Shown here: in pieces, positions 1-8,506 of the stretch
Numbering within the stretch: the first letter of the stretch is position 1
Layout: each line of letters opens with the position of its first letter
Source of the DNA: JAYEHL01 sp041653935
GTDB taxonomy: Bacteria > Chloroflexota > Dehalococcoidia > E44-bin15
DNA length: 24,602 nt
Direction: 5' to 3'
Assembly (NCBI GenBank): GCA_041653935.1
Contig: JBAZEO010000031.1
Span: forward strand, 1-24,602
Notes under the pieces: generated by a model
Seen by the model: only the letters and a program-made list of their open reading frames with translations
Told to the model about the DNA's origin: nothing
Databases searched by the model: none
Program-made: the position numbers and the translations under genes

Positions 1-2
1 CC

Positions 3-677
3 AAGTGCCTTGGGGCGAAAGATTGGCGGCTGGATATGTCGTGGGTTACTGAAAAATCGATGTGCCTGGGCGATTCTGTCCCGTCTGCAAGCCTCATTCA
101 CAAGGATTGGACGGCTACAGTAGGCGCGTATTGGCCGCTAACTCAGGCCACATTGGCCACCACTGGCGGGAACGAAAACAGCCACATCACCTTAACCCAC
201 GAGCCAGGCGGCACGGATGGGAATGACTACGAACTGGTCCTGGTCGATCCGGGTGTGGAAAATGCCACAGCGGATGTATCTGTCACTGGCACGACCATAA
301 CCGTGACCTTGGCAAGTTCTGCCGTTCCGGCCATCACCACGACTGCCTCCCAACTTGTCGCTGCCCTGAGCACGGCGGATGCCGTCTCAAACCTGAAGAT
401 CACCGCTGCGCTTGCAGGGGCGGAAACCGGTGTAGGCATAGTGGCGGCTCTGGCATCACCAAATGGGGCACTAACCGGCGGCCTTGATGCCACTGACCTG
501 ACCTCGGAAACCGCGAAGCTGATTGCCATATTCTACGATACATATAGCTCCGACAGGAGATATGAAGGATATGCGGTGATCAAGGGCAACAGCATAACCA
601 TAGATCCGGGCAAGCTCATTGAGCAAAGCCTGACGCTGGAATCGTGTGGGACTCCCCTGTACTTCAGGGAATCATGA
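3..677 (+). CDS. Major tail tube protein, 5'-truncated by window edge
   Basis: The frame is open to the left edge, so the true start lies outside the window; the first internal ATG is at 36. The visible protein is rich in Gly, Thr, Ala and Val. It contains a beta-sandwich-like stretch (VSVTGTTITVTLA) preceded by a KDW.A.VGAYWPL segment, which is typical of siphovirus tail tube subunits with an inserted Ig-like domain. Its role would be to polymerise into the tail tube around the tape measure protein. Position supports this: it is followed by a small protein, the tail assembly chaperone pair and then the tape measure gene, the usual tail-module order. Identification rests on context plus composition rather than a signature motif. 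Confidence 0.7.
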   Translation, partial: KCLGAKDWRLDMSWVTEKSMCLGDSVPSASLIHKDWTATVGAYWPLTQATLATTGGNENSHITLTHEPGGTDGNDYELVLVDPGVENATADVSVTGTTITVTLASSAVPAITTTASQLVAALSTADAVSNLKITAALAGAETGVGIVAALASPNGALTGGLDATDLTSETAKLIAIFYDTYSSDRRYEGYAVIKGNSITIDPGKLIEQSLTLESCGTPLYFRES

Positions 678-874
678 AGATAGTGCATACGTGCCCGAAG
701 GTCGGGCAGATTGAGTACAACGTAGATGAGGCGGTCCTTTCCGCCTCGCTCTATCCTCAGATTCTAGCACTGTTGGCGGGCAGCGAGCCAGACCAGGCAA
801 ACATTTTCACAGTGTTCTATCCATTGCTAAAGGCCGCATTGGAAGAAGAATATGTGATGACACCGAAAGTATAA
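674..874 (+). CDS. Small tail-module protein of unknown function (66 aa)
   Basis: The start at 674 is chosen because the ATG overlaps the tail tube stop codon (ATGA) and AGGGA lies just upstream at 666-670. A longer frame from 644 would run deep into the tail tube gene and is less likely. The protein is acidic, starts MKIVHTCPKVGQIEY and has a helical middle (LYPQILALLAGSEPD). I do not recognise it. Its place between tail tube and tail assembly chaperone suggests a structural or assembly helper such as a tail completion protein, but nothing in the sequence proves this. Confidence 0.65.
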   Translation: MKIVHTCPKVGQIEYNVDEAVLSASLYPQILALLAGSEPDQANIFTVFYPLLKAALEEEYVMTPKV

Positions 875-881
875 CCAACTT

Positions 882-889
882 TTTATAAT
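882..889 (+). promoter_or_regulatory. Probable TATA box of an internal tail-gene promoter
   Basis: TTTATAAT follows a T run in the 133-base gap after 874. About 26 bases downstream (near 911) a transcript would begin just before the structured element at 919-975 and the gene at 1008. The spacing fits an archaeal promoter. No BRE is obvious. Confidence 0.4.
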
Positions 890-918
890 TCACAGAATCG
901 ATTTAGAGACACTTTCGC

Positions 919-975
919 GGGCCAATCATAGGGATACGTACCCGACAAGCCGAATCCTGGCGGTTTGATTGGCCT
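919..975 (+). ncRNA. Structured leader: three-way-junction-like fold
   Basis: GGCCAATCA (920-928) pairs perfectly with TGATTGGCC (966-974), and G919-T975 can add a wobble pair. Inside it two smaller hairpins can form: GGG/CCC at 931-933 and 941-943, and AAGCC/GGTTT with wobble pairs around 947-966. The element sits between a candidate TATA box (882-889) and the tail assembly chaperone start (1008), so it would be a structured 5' leader or an RNA processing site. A cruciform acting at DNA level is also possible. It matches no RNA family I know. Confidence 0.45.
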
Positions 976-1007
976 CTTCCCAGGTACAATTTTGCAGGAG
1001 AATTGTT

Positions 1008-1523
1008 ATGTCTAAGAAATCCAATCCCGAAAAAGGTCTTAGGACCGTGTCTATCGAATTCGCAGGCCAGACCAGACAGATTAAATTTTCGCATACCACG
1101 ATTGGCAATCTGGAAGAGGACGCTAACAGGATCCTCCGGGCCAACGGCATATCCAAAGACGGTATGCTGTTCGCAGATACGATTATCTCAGGATGGCTCG
1201 GGAATGCCAAAATCCTGAGCACTGCCCTACATCATGGCCTGAATCGGGAACTATCGTTAGAAGAAATTAACAATGGAATTGACAGTTACATAGAGGCGGG
1301 CGGCAAGAAGCTAGACATCATCAGGGACATTGCCCGAGCATACAAGCTTGCCACAGACCCTTCTTCTCTTGCCTCTCTGGAGAGGAGCTGGAAAGTCTCA
1401 GACGAAAGACAGGCGATGCTGACGGAAGCGGAGAATCAACAGATGGATGCCGTGGCGAAAGCCATAGCCGAAGCGAAGGCCAAGCTGACCCCTGGCTCTA
1501 CTACCTCCGACTCGCCCGATTAG
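1008..1523 (+). CDS. Tail assembly chaperone, upstream frame (gpG-like, 171 aa)
   Basis: The start is ATG 1008 with a good ribosome binding site, AGGAG at 996-1000. The same frame is open upstream into the structured leader but lacks a better start. The protein begins with a beta-rich SIEFAGQTRQIKFSHTTIGNLE segment and ends in an Ala/Lys-rich helix (around VAKAIAEAKAKLTP). This layout and the position directly before the tape measure gene match the first of the two overlapping tail assembly chaperone frames (lambda G and GT). Those chaperones coat the tape measure protein during tail assembly. The next frame is open in -1 phase through the end of this gene, consistent with a frameshifted longer product. 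Confidence 0.65.
   Translation: MSKKSNPEKGLRTVSIEFAGQTRQIKFSHTTIGNLEEDANRILRANGISKDGMLFADTIISGWLGNAKILSTALHHGLNRELSLEEINNGIDSYIEAGGKKLDIIRDIARAYKLATDPSSLASLERSWKVSDERQAMLTEAENQQMDAVAKAIAEAKAKLTPGSTTSDSPD
1486..1498 (+). promoter_or_regulatory. Candidate -1 ribosomal frameshift site
   Basis: In the upstream chaperone frame the codons here are CTG ACC CCT GGC. A C-run at 1489-1492 would allow the CCT-decoding tRNA to re-pair with CCC one base back. No canonical X-XXY-YYZ heptamer is present in the overlap, so the exact slip point is uncertain. The conserved-looking -1 protein becomes convincing from about here onward. Confidence 0.25.
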
Positions 1524-1525
1524 AG

Positions 1526-1816
1526 TTGGGGCTATCCCCCCAACAACTTGAAGATTATACTTACAATGACATATTAGAGGATGCATATCGAGCCCGCGAA
1601 GAGAGCAAGATTCGTGAAAGCGTCATGCAGAGGCAGGCTTGGTATAACTGGATGGCCTCGACCAATCGGCCAATGTTTGGGCAAAAAGAGTTTGAGTTCA
1701 GGCCATTTGATGAGCTTTTCCGCCCACCTGAAGAGCATAAAGCCATCCAGGAAGAAGAATTTTCAGAGCTAGTTGATGCCTGCCAGAAAATGGGAATAAC
1801 GCCACCAAAGAGGTAA
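1526..1816 (+). CDS. Tail assembly chaperone, downstream (-1) frame (gpT-like)
   Basis: The only initiator near the frame start is TTG 1526, with no ribosome binding site. The frame is in -1 phase to the preceding gene and stays open upstream through it. Read through the junction it gives plausible protein: DPWLYYLRLARLELGLSP, then QQLEDYTYNDILEDAYRARE. That helix-rich, acidic Trp/Tyr pattern is what the T domain of siphovirus chaperones looks like. I infer it is made as a -1 frameshift extension of the 1008-1523 product, crossing near 1486-1520, rather than as a separate protein. It ends two bases before the tape measure start, as expected for the GT frame. Residues near the end (FRPFDELFRPPEEHKAIQE) are of unknown role. 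Confidence 0.65.
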   Translation: MGLSPQQLEDYTYNDILEDAYRAREESKIRESVMQRQAWYNWMASTNRPMFGQKEFEFRPFDELFRPPEEHKAIQEEEFSELVDACQKMGITPPKR

Positions 1817-1817
1817 A

Positions 1818-4800
1818 ATGCCAGCATTTGAGATATCAGGAACTGCAAATTTCAGCAACATCACAAGCGAATTGCAAAAACTGAATACAACACTATCAAA
1901 CATCAAGGTTCCTGCTATCAAGGTGCAAGAACCCAACTTCGGCAACTTCTTCAATGCCATTGACAAGATCGAAGCTAAAACCATCAAAATCAAGTCGGTA
2001 ATTGAGCCGCCAAACACGGTATCAGGCGGCTTCTCCTCTTTCCTCAATTCCGAGAAAGGCAAGTTCGCCAATGTCGGGAAGGAGATGGGTCAATCCCTCC
2101 AAATGGGGATGCAACAGCAGTTCGGCATGATGGGCGGCATGGCTACTAGCGTGGCTGCTGCTCTTGGCCCCATCGGGATAGCGGCCGGCGTAGGTGCCGT
2201 TGGTCTTGGCGTGCTTGCCGCCGCTTCCACAAAAGCCGCTATGGCATGGGAGGATATGAAAACCAGCATTGGCAGGACCACCGGCCTGAAAGGAGACAAC
2301 CTTGAAGACCTGATGAACCAGCTCCAAGATCTTAGGCAGGAGTTCGGCGTCACTGCGCAGGCTGCAAGCGATATGGTTGAGCAGGCAGGATCTATCGGCG
2401 TCGGCCAAAGCAAGCTCAATGCGGGGAACCTGGCTGGTTACAAGCAGGAAATCCTCGATTTCACCAAAGCCACCGCTATCTTACAAGGCGCGTGGGGCAT
2501 GTCTGCGGAAGCCACCGCGCAGGGCATAGGCAAAATGGGCTCTGTGACGTTGGGCCAATGGAACATGCAGCGGAAAGCTCGCGGCGAAGAAGAGCTGTCC
2601 TGGGCAGATTATGCCTATAGAGTAGGCGGGCAGGTCGATAATCTTGCCAACGCGATGGGCTCAAGCGAGGAAGAGATCGTTACCGCGATGCGTAACTCTT
2701 CCGGCGCGATTGCCAAGTATGCACCATCCGAGGAAACCTACGGAAAATGGCAAGCGATGGCAAGCTTCCTCATTGATACCGGCGCGAGTGCGGGCGAGGC
2801 GGGCACCCAAATCGAACGTGTTGCCCAAAAGATGGACCAGAACGGGGCAGATGTAGCAAATATCCTAGGCATCGACCAGGCGTCTCTTTCTGCAAATCTG
2901 AAAACTGACTTCATGGGCACGGTCCAAAGTTTGGGCGAAGCCATCGCCGCCATGCCGGAATCGGAACGCCCCGACACCGCGAAGATGTTCGGGCTAGAGG
3001 GCAAGTCCCTGATCGACAAGGTGGTAGCAGACATCGAGCAGGGCACCGGCAAGCTCCAGAATGCTATCGATCTGGCAATGAGTCCGGGCAATGTGGCCGA
3101 AGGCTACGAGGATGTAGCTGATAATGCGTCTAAAGCCTTTGATCGCATAGGGCAGGCGGCGCAAGTATCGCTTGAGAAGATTGGCGGGCTGATATTGCCC
3201 ATTGTAACCGATATCGCCAATGGCATAGCAGACGCATGGGTGGCGGCCAATAACGCGGGTTCTGAGATCGCGGGCGCGGTGGGCAAGGTCGCAAATGAGG
3301 GCTTAGACTTTTCGATGAACCGGGGAGAAGACTGGTACACTTTAGACTGGTCCGGCATTCACAAAAAAACCGCTGAGGAGATGGATGCCGCCACGAAAGA
3401 AGGCGCTGCAAGCGGAACTGAAGACGGTATAACAGAGGGCGCGATGGCTGGCGCGGAAGACGCCGGGAAAATAATCGCGGAAGAGTTCTCCAAAGCACAA
3501 GACGAATATATCAAGTCACATTCCAGCGGCGGATACAGCAATGAAACGATGGCGTTCCTTGCACACAACGGCTCAGTAGACGCCGGCCCAAAGTATCTCT
3601 ATGGGTATGAGACCAGCGTGCTTGAGCAGACCAAGTATGCAAGCCTGCAAAACTACACTCTGCAAAAGTCGGCCAGATCTACGGATGTGAGTGGCCGCCT
3701 GCAAATCGCGGACTCATCGGGTAACATAATTAAATCAGAATCCTATACAAGCGACTCTGAGTTTAGGGATCTATCTAAGCGGCTCAAGGATGCTATCAAG
3801 CCGACTATACTAGATCTTCCTAAATACATGTCGTCTGTTAAAGACGATATGAGCGGCGTACTTAGTGGCGTGGTATCCGATTTTGTAGTGGAGTTGGGCG
3901 AAAAAGATACTTTGAAAGGATTGCTTGAACAACTCGACGCTCTGAGGGTAGAGCACCCACTAGAGTTCGACTCATCCGGGTTGCTGAAGGTCCGAGAAGA
4001 GGCGGAAAAAGCCTTCTTGGGCATACCTATCACCTTCGACACCGGTGAGATGGAAACCAATTTCGCCCTCTGGTTGGCCGAAAATGCCAGCATGTACTCG
4101 ACCACGAAAACCCAGACCGGCATTACTCCAATCGAAAGCCAAGAAAGAATCCTATTCGATGCGCTGCAAAAAACCTCGGACCGTGGCAAAGAGCTATTCG
4201 GGTACATTGACAAGGCAGCCACGAGCGGAAACTATGAAGATATCGAGGTCTTGCCAGAAGTCATAAGAGAACTTGGTATAGTCGACCCCAACTTACTTTC
4301 ATTGGAGGGCACGACAAACCGCCTCAAGACCGCACAGGAGGCATACGAGGACCAAGTCAAGCAGACCGGAAACACGTTTGTGGTCATTGATTCTAGTGGA
4401 AAGTCCGTAGCCGATGCCCACCTGAGAACGTCGGTTGCTTCTGACATACTGACCGGCGGGCTACTCAGAGCGGCAAGTGCTGCACAGAGCGCAGCATCCA
4501 AGTTTTCCGGCATTTCTGTATCCGTGCCAAATGCATACAGTGGAGCATCCGGACTGAGTTGGGCTGGGGCAAGTTCCTATTCCAGATATTCGGGCCAACA
4601 GATAGCTGAAACTGTGGCGAACCCATACGCATTATCTGCCGGCCTCTGGAGCAACCTCCCTAAGTTGGCCGAAGGCGGCAAAGTCACCAAAGGCGGCCTC
4701 GCTTGGATCGGAGAGGCCGGAACTGAGTATGTCATACCCGAATCGGAAATCAAGGGGCTCTATCCTGAATCGGCCAATGTAGATCTTGGGAATATGACTT

Positions 4801-6554
4801 ACCGATGGTTCCAGGACTACTTAGAGCCGTCAATTAGCACACCTTCCGCTTACCGGTGGTCCCATTTTCCAGATGCACCACAGGTCCATGAACTGAACAC
4901 AGAAGGCATACAGACCGCTTGGCTGGCGGATCAACAGCTAAATTCCCGAGACATCTATTCTGGAAAGATCCGGCAAGCCCAATTGGACGCAATCGGGCAG
5001 CATTCTATCACCCCCTGGTTCGCCAGAGGTATGCAGGAGCAGCCGGATTGGTGGGTTGATGCGGCCACACAATTATCCCCAGACTATGCAGATGCGTGGG
5101 GGGCAGATAAGGGCGGATCGGTGGCGGATCTGGCAAAGGGCTCCTTCCAGGCAACTACTGTTGCCGCCCGCGCCAAAACGGAGGCATTGACCGTAAAGGA
5201 TGCGTGGAGCCAGCTTTACGGCGAATCCTTCACTGAAGGATGTATTGCCACTAACGCACCTGATGCGAGCCTGAAATTCACCCCTTCGTCTGGCCTCATA
5301 TCAGAGATTGGCAGGACAATGGGCGCGGATGCAAGCGTCGCGTGGAATCAGCTATATGGAGAGTCATTCACAGAAGGGTGCATCGGCACTAATACGCCGG
5401 ACTCTTTACTAAAATTCACACCATCTGCAAGCCTTCTAGCCGAAACTGCTCGGGCGCGGGGTGGTGCATGGGGCAGCGAGATTATAGGCGGCGCTGCAAC
5501 CGATTCTAGCAACATAGAATCATCTCTTGTTGCCATCGAAAAGAACACGTCCTCCATCGAGACACTTCAGAAACAACAGATAAATGTTCTGGAAATGGGC
5601 ATATTTGAGACGGGTGGTGCTCTATCGAGCTTCCCCGGCGTTGCAGCATCGAGCGGTAATGGAGCATTAGTTACCGGCCTGTCCAAAGAAGGTTATGTGG
5701 TCACATATGATCCGAGAACGGATACATGTGAGGGTCTGGCATTTAACCCGCCTGATCCGAGCCTCAAGACTACAGATCCATTCTACCTAGGCATAACATC
5801 TGGCAACCTTGTATCAGAATCATATGATGAAGGTTATGGATGGGGCGGCAGGACCGGATGGACAGACGACCCAACATTACAGGCAGCGCAGGCCAAGGCG
5901 CTCGCGGCGCTTGAAAAGTCGTCAGCAAAAACCGAAGAGAGCAGCGCAGAGACCGCCAAAAACACCGCGCAGATACGAGACGACCAGAAAGCAGCTATGG
6001 TCGGGATGGCATATGATGCAAGCGGGCAGCTTGTTGCAGGTGGTGGTTATGGCGGCGGCGGTTCATCCATCATCGGCCTTGCAAACCGCGGCGGCGGCAC
6101 TTATTGGGGTGGCACGTCAATCAATGGCGGCGGCGCGTGGGTAGGCGGCGGCGCGTCGTTGTCTGGATGGGGCGCGCAAGCGAGTTCTGCCGCATCGTCC
6201 GGTGGTAGCTCATCATGGGGCTCTGTCCAATGGGCAGAAGGCGGCATAACAGATCATCCCGTCTACGGCGTCTTTGGCGAAGCCGGAAGAGAAGCCTTTG
6301 TCCCTATCTCGGACAGAGCAGCCGGCCTAAGAATCTTGCCTCAAGTCATGAGAGAACTGGGCGTGCGAACCTTTGCAGCCGGTGGTATCGCCGGGCGCGG
6401 TGGGCTATCCAGCGGCATGCCGGCTATCACCATAGACGCCAGGCTGATCGTTTCCGGGTCGAGCAGGGCCGAAATTGCGCCCATTCTGGCCGCTCACAAG
6501 CGCCAGATTATGCGAGAGATTCCAAAGCAGATATACGAGGCTCTGAAGCGATGA
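1818..6554 (+). CDS. Tail tape measure protein (1578 aa)
   Basis: The start ATG 1818 follows AAGAGG, two bases after the chaperone stop. This is the longest gene in the window and has TP901-type tape measure features. It has a hydrophobic Gly/Ala segment at residues 107-137, then a helical core with the W.DM...IGRTTG pattern typical of TP901-type minor tail proteins. Two copies of the AEGG...GEAG.E..VP motif follow (from residues 951 and 1473), as often seen near the C-terminus of tape measures. An internal 46-aa tandem duplication begins at residues 1129 and 1175 (AWSQLYGESFTEGC and AWNQLYGESFTEGC), and Gly-rich stretches lie around 1410-1470. The protein sets tail length and enters the tail lumen; by the usual ~0.15 nm per residue rule the tail would be roughly 240 nm (inference). 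The stop overlaps the next ATG. Confidence 0.92.
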   Translation: MPAFEISGTANFSNITSELQKLNTTLSNIKVPAIKVQEPNFGNFFNAIDKIEAKTIKIKSVIEPPNTVSGGFSSFLNSEKGKFANVGKEMGQSLQMGMQQQFGMMGGMATSVAAALGPIGIAAGVGAVGLGVLAAASTKAAMAWEDMKTSIGRTTGLKGDNLEDLMNQLQDLRQEFGVTAQAASDMVEQAGSIGVGQSKLNAGNLAGYKQEILDFTKATAILQGAWGMSAEATAQGIGKMGSVTLGQWNMQRKARGEEELSWADYAYRVGGQVDNLANAMGSSEEEIVTAMRNSSGAIAKYAPSEETYGKWQAMASFLIDTGASAGEAGTQIERVAQKMDQNGADVANILGIDQASLSANLKTDFMGTVQSLGEAIAAMPESERPDTAKMFGLEGKSLIDKVVADIEQGTGKLQNAIDLAMSPGNVAEGYEDVADNASKAFDRIGQAAQVSLEKIGGLILPIVTDIANGIADAWVAANNAGSEIAGAVGKVANEGLDFSMNRGEDWYTLDWSGIHKKTAEEMDAATKEGAASGTEDGITEGAMAGAEDAGKIIAEEFSKAQDEYIKSHSSGGYSNETMAFLAHNGSVDAGPKYLYGYETSVLEQTKYASLQNYTLQKSARSTDVSGRLQIADSSGNIIKSESYTSDSEFRDLSKRLKDAIKPTILDLPKYMSSVKDDMSGVLSGVVSDFVVELGEKDTLKGLLEQLDALRVEHPLEFDSSGLLKVREEAEKAFLGIPITFDTGEMETNFALWLAENASMYSTTKTQTGITPIESQERILFDALQKTSDRGKELFGYIDKAATSGNYEDIEVLPEVIRELGIVDPNLLSLEGTTNRLKTAQEAYEDQVKQTGNTFVVIDSSGKSVADAHLRTSVASDILTGGLLRAASAAQSAASKFSGISVSVPNAYSGASGLSWAGASSYSRYSGQQIAETVANPYALSAGLWSNLPKLAEGGKVTKGGLAWIGEAGTEYVIPESEIKGLYPESANVDLGNMTYRWFQDYLEPSISTPSAYRWSHFPDAPQVHELNTEGIQTAWLADQQLNSRDIYSGKIRQAQLDAIGQHSITPWFARGMQEQPDWWVDAATQLSPDYADAWGADKGGSVADLAKGSFQATTVAARAKTEALTVKDAWSQLYGESFTEGCIATNAPDASLKFTPSSGLISEIGRTMGADASVAWNQLYGESFTEGCIGTNTPDSLLKFTPSASLLAETARARGGAWGSEIIGGAATDSSNIESSLVAIEKNTSSIETLQKQQINVLEMGIFETGGALSSFPGVAASSGNGALVTGLSKEGYVVTYDPRTDTCEGLAFNPPDPSLKTTDPFYLGITSGNLVSESYDEGYGWGGRTGWTDDPTLQAAQAKALAALEKSSAKTEESSAETAKNTAQIRDDQKAAMVGMAYDASGQLVAGGGYGGGGSSIIGLANRGGGTYWGGTSINGGGAWVGGGASLSGWGAQASSAASSGGSSSWGSVQWAEGGITDHPVYGVFGEAGREAFVPISDRAAGLRILPQVMRELGVRTFAAGGIAGRGGLSSGMPAITIDARLIVSGSSRAEIAPILAAHKRQIMREIPKQIYEALKR
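5202..5477 (+). repeat. 138-bp tandem duplication inside tape measure gene
   Basis: Two copies with a 138-base (46-codon) period start at 5202 and 5340. Both encode AW.QLYGESFTEGCI.TN.PD, then LKFTPS..L. A third, more diverged relative (TCEGLAFNPPDPSLKTT) appears near 5728. Silent differences between the copies show that the duplication is not recent. Confidence 0.8.
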
Positions 6555-8506
6555 AGATAGACGTAAAGACACCATCGGGCACGGTGCTTCATGACATCGA
6601 ATGTGAATGGGAGATTACCCGGCCCGTGGTCTCCGACAGAATGGAATGCCGGGAGGCAAAGCTGACCATTGCCCGGCGCATTCCGATTCCGCAATATTCC
6701 ATCGTCACAGCCACTGATGGTAAGATGGTCAAATTCAGGGGCTATGCAGAATCGAATACGATAGATATCAGCTCCGGCTCAAAGACCACATGGACATGCA
6801 AGGGAATGGAGGAGCTTCTAAATGCCAGGTTCGCTCCTCGCTATTTTTATCCAATGGGGGAGATCGATTTTGCGACACTGTTCTCAGATACTTTAACAGA
6901 CGGCGTTGTGCCCGGCTTATTGGCGGCGGCCAACAGCGCGGCATTGCCAAGCATGGCCTACACGGTGCATGACGCTGCTACAAACGTCATCAAGCTGGCT
7001 GGATACGGCACATCGAGTTATTTCGGTAACAGAGACCTCTATTCGTGTAATTATCTGGGTGTGAAAAAACTTTCGGATGCATCGGCATTGGTCGGCCTGG
7101 CGTATACCGATAACGGCTATTATCGCGATTCATCGGACCTGTATATACGAATCGATGAGCAAAAGGATCGCGCGTGGTATCTGCACGGCGGGCTGTTAGT
7201 AGAAAATGCGTACGACACAACTGTTAGGATTGGCAACATTTACGATGAAACACAAACGCTATTGGGCGATCTGGAAACCAACCTGGACGAAATTGGCGAC
7301 CTGATAACGGATTTAATCAGCGCATCTAACCTGTATCTGCGAGTCAGGGACGGGCCGCTCTACACGTATATAGATATCTCTCTGGAAGACGGCAATGGCT
7401 CGACGGGCGGCCTATATACCATCCGAGAAGGCGAACCGGGATTTTGCAGCATCGAAAAATCCACATCAAGCGATCCAAAAATTCACGGGATAATTGGAAC
7501 CGGCCACGAGGGGCAATACTATTCAGTAGACGATCCGACATATACCGGCCTGAAACTGCATGAAATAAGAGAAGTAGAGAACGGGTTTCGCGGCACCGAC
7601 GGCATGATGCAGACAGTGATAGATGCTCATTTTGAGGCCAGGCAAGTTGATCAGGAATATGAGATCGAGATAGCAAAATCCTATCTGGCATACCCCGGCG
7701 ATTACTTCAAGTTCTATCCTAAAGACTCGACTCCATCCGTGCTAAAAAGTTTTGAGATAGTTGAAAGCTCGGACGGCATTACGCGGTTGTCTTTGGGCGG
7801 AAAAACGCTAAATTTTGCAGATGTTGAAGAGGCCAGAGAGTCTAAGCCGCGTGGGTTCACTGACAACTATATAAGAGAGCTTAGAGAGTCGCTAACATCC
7901 ACATGCAGGATCTTTGTTTCGGACCTGACACACGTCGCTACAATCGTCGAAGAGGACGACGCAGATCGGTTCATGAATTTTTACGTTCCTCCTGGTGCGA
8001 AGGATGCAAAATACAATGCTAAGATAACTCTCGCTCTGTCGCTGTCGCCGGTCGACGATACGGAAATGTGGGAGACATCCACAGCATACGTGATCGGTGA
8101 TGAGGTTTACAATGACGACGATGAAATCATAAAATTGTATCGGTGCATTGTGGCGCATACCTCCGAGGCAATAACCGAACCAGGGGAAGGCGGATCATGG
8201 GAAGACAAGTGGGTTGAGATCACTACTACAAAAGACTTGGAGTTTGGCCGGTGCGCCACCGAGCTTACAATTGACGATGCCGACGTTCCAGACGGTGCGC
8301 TTGTGGGATTGTGCATTGGCAGCCGCGAGACCAGCGCACTTCCAGAAATTGATATCACTGATAGCATAACAACAGGGGCGGAAAACAAGCTCAAACTGTG
8401 GGTACACATGTCCACAGATTATGCACCGACTCACACGACTTTTGAAGACCATCCAGAGATATCGGTTTCCGCGACAATGAAATTTTATAAGAGGCTATCT
8501 ATATGA
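6551..8506 (+). CDS. Tail tip / baseplate hub-like protein with a carbohydrate-binding-like module (651 aa)
   Basis: The start ATG 6551 overlaps the tape measure stop (ATGA); open sequence upstream of it is only the shadow of the tape measure gene. The N-terminal ~350 residues are beta-rich and acidic, followed by segments such as LHEIREVENGFRGTDGM. This fits a hub or tail-associated protein, the type that normally follows the tape measure. Residues 507-556 form a compact module with the pattern W...TAY.IGDEVY....LYRC..AHTS...EPG.G.SW.DKW, which resembles chitin-binding-type (CBM5/12-like) modules. The same pattern occurs twice in the fibre protein at 9655. The exact structural role (hub or distal tail) cannot be read from the sequence. 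The stop overlaps the next start. Confidence 0.65.
   Translation: MKIDVKTPSGTVLHDIECEWEITRPVVSDRMECREAKLTIARRIPIPQYSIVTATDGKMVKFRGYAESNTIDISSGSKTTWTCKGMEELLNARFAPRYFYPMGEIDFATLFSDTLTDGVVPGLLAAANSAALPSMAYTVHDAATNVIKLAGYGTSSYFGNRDLYSCNYLGVKKLSDASALVGLAYTDNGYYRDSSDLYIRIDEQKDRAWYLHGGLLVENAYDTTVRIGNIYDETQTLLGDLETNLDEIGDLITDLISASNLYLRVRDGPLYTYIDISLEDGNGSTGGLYTIREGEPGFCSIEKSTSSDPKIHGIIGTGHEGQYYSVDDPTYTGLKLHEIREVENGFRGTDGMMQTVIDAHFEARQVDQEYEIEIAKSYLAYPGDYFKFYPKDSTPSVLKSFEIVESSDGITRLSLGGKTLNFADVEEARESKPRGFTDNYIRELRESLTSTCRIFVSDLTHVATIVEEDDADRFMNFYVPPGAKDAKYNAKITLALSLSPVDDTEMWETSTAYVIGDEVYNDDDEIIKLYRCIVAHTSEAITEPGEGGSWEDKWVEITTTKDLEFGRCATELTIDDADVPDGALVGLCIGSRETSALPEIDITDSITTGAENKLKLWVHMSTDYAPTHTTFEDHPEISVSATMKFYKRLSI

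Noticed and set aside
2022..4513. Several minus-strand open frames of 60-160 codons opposite the tape measure gene
   Set aside because: Ser/Pro/Ala-rich antisense of a helical protein gene; no starts with ribosome binding sites or family patterns.
6215..6550. N-terminal extension of the 651-aa tail-tip frame into the tape measure gene
   Set aside because: The extension is Arg/Ser-rich shadow translation; ATG 6551 overlapping the tape measure stop is the natural start.
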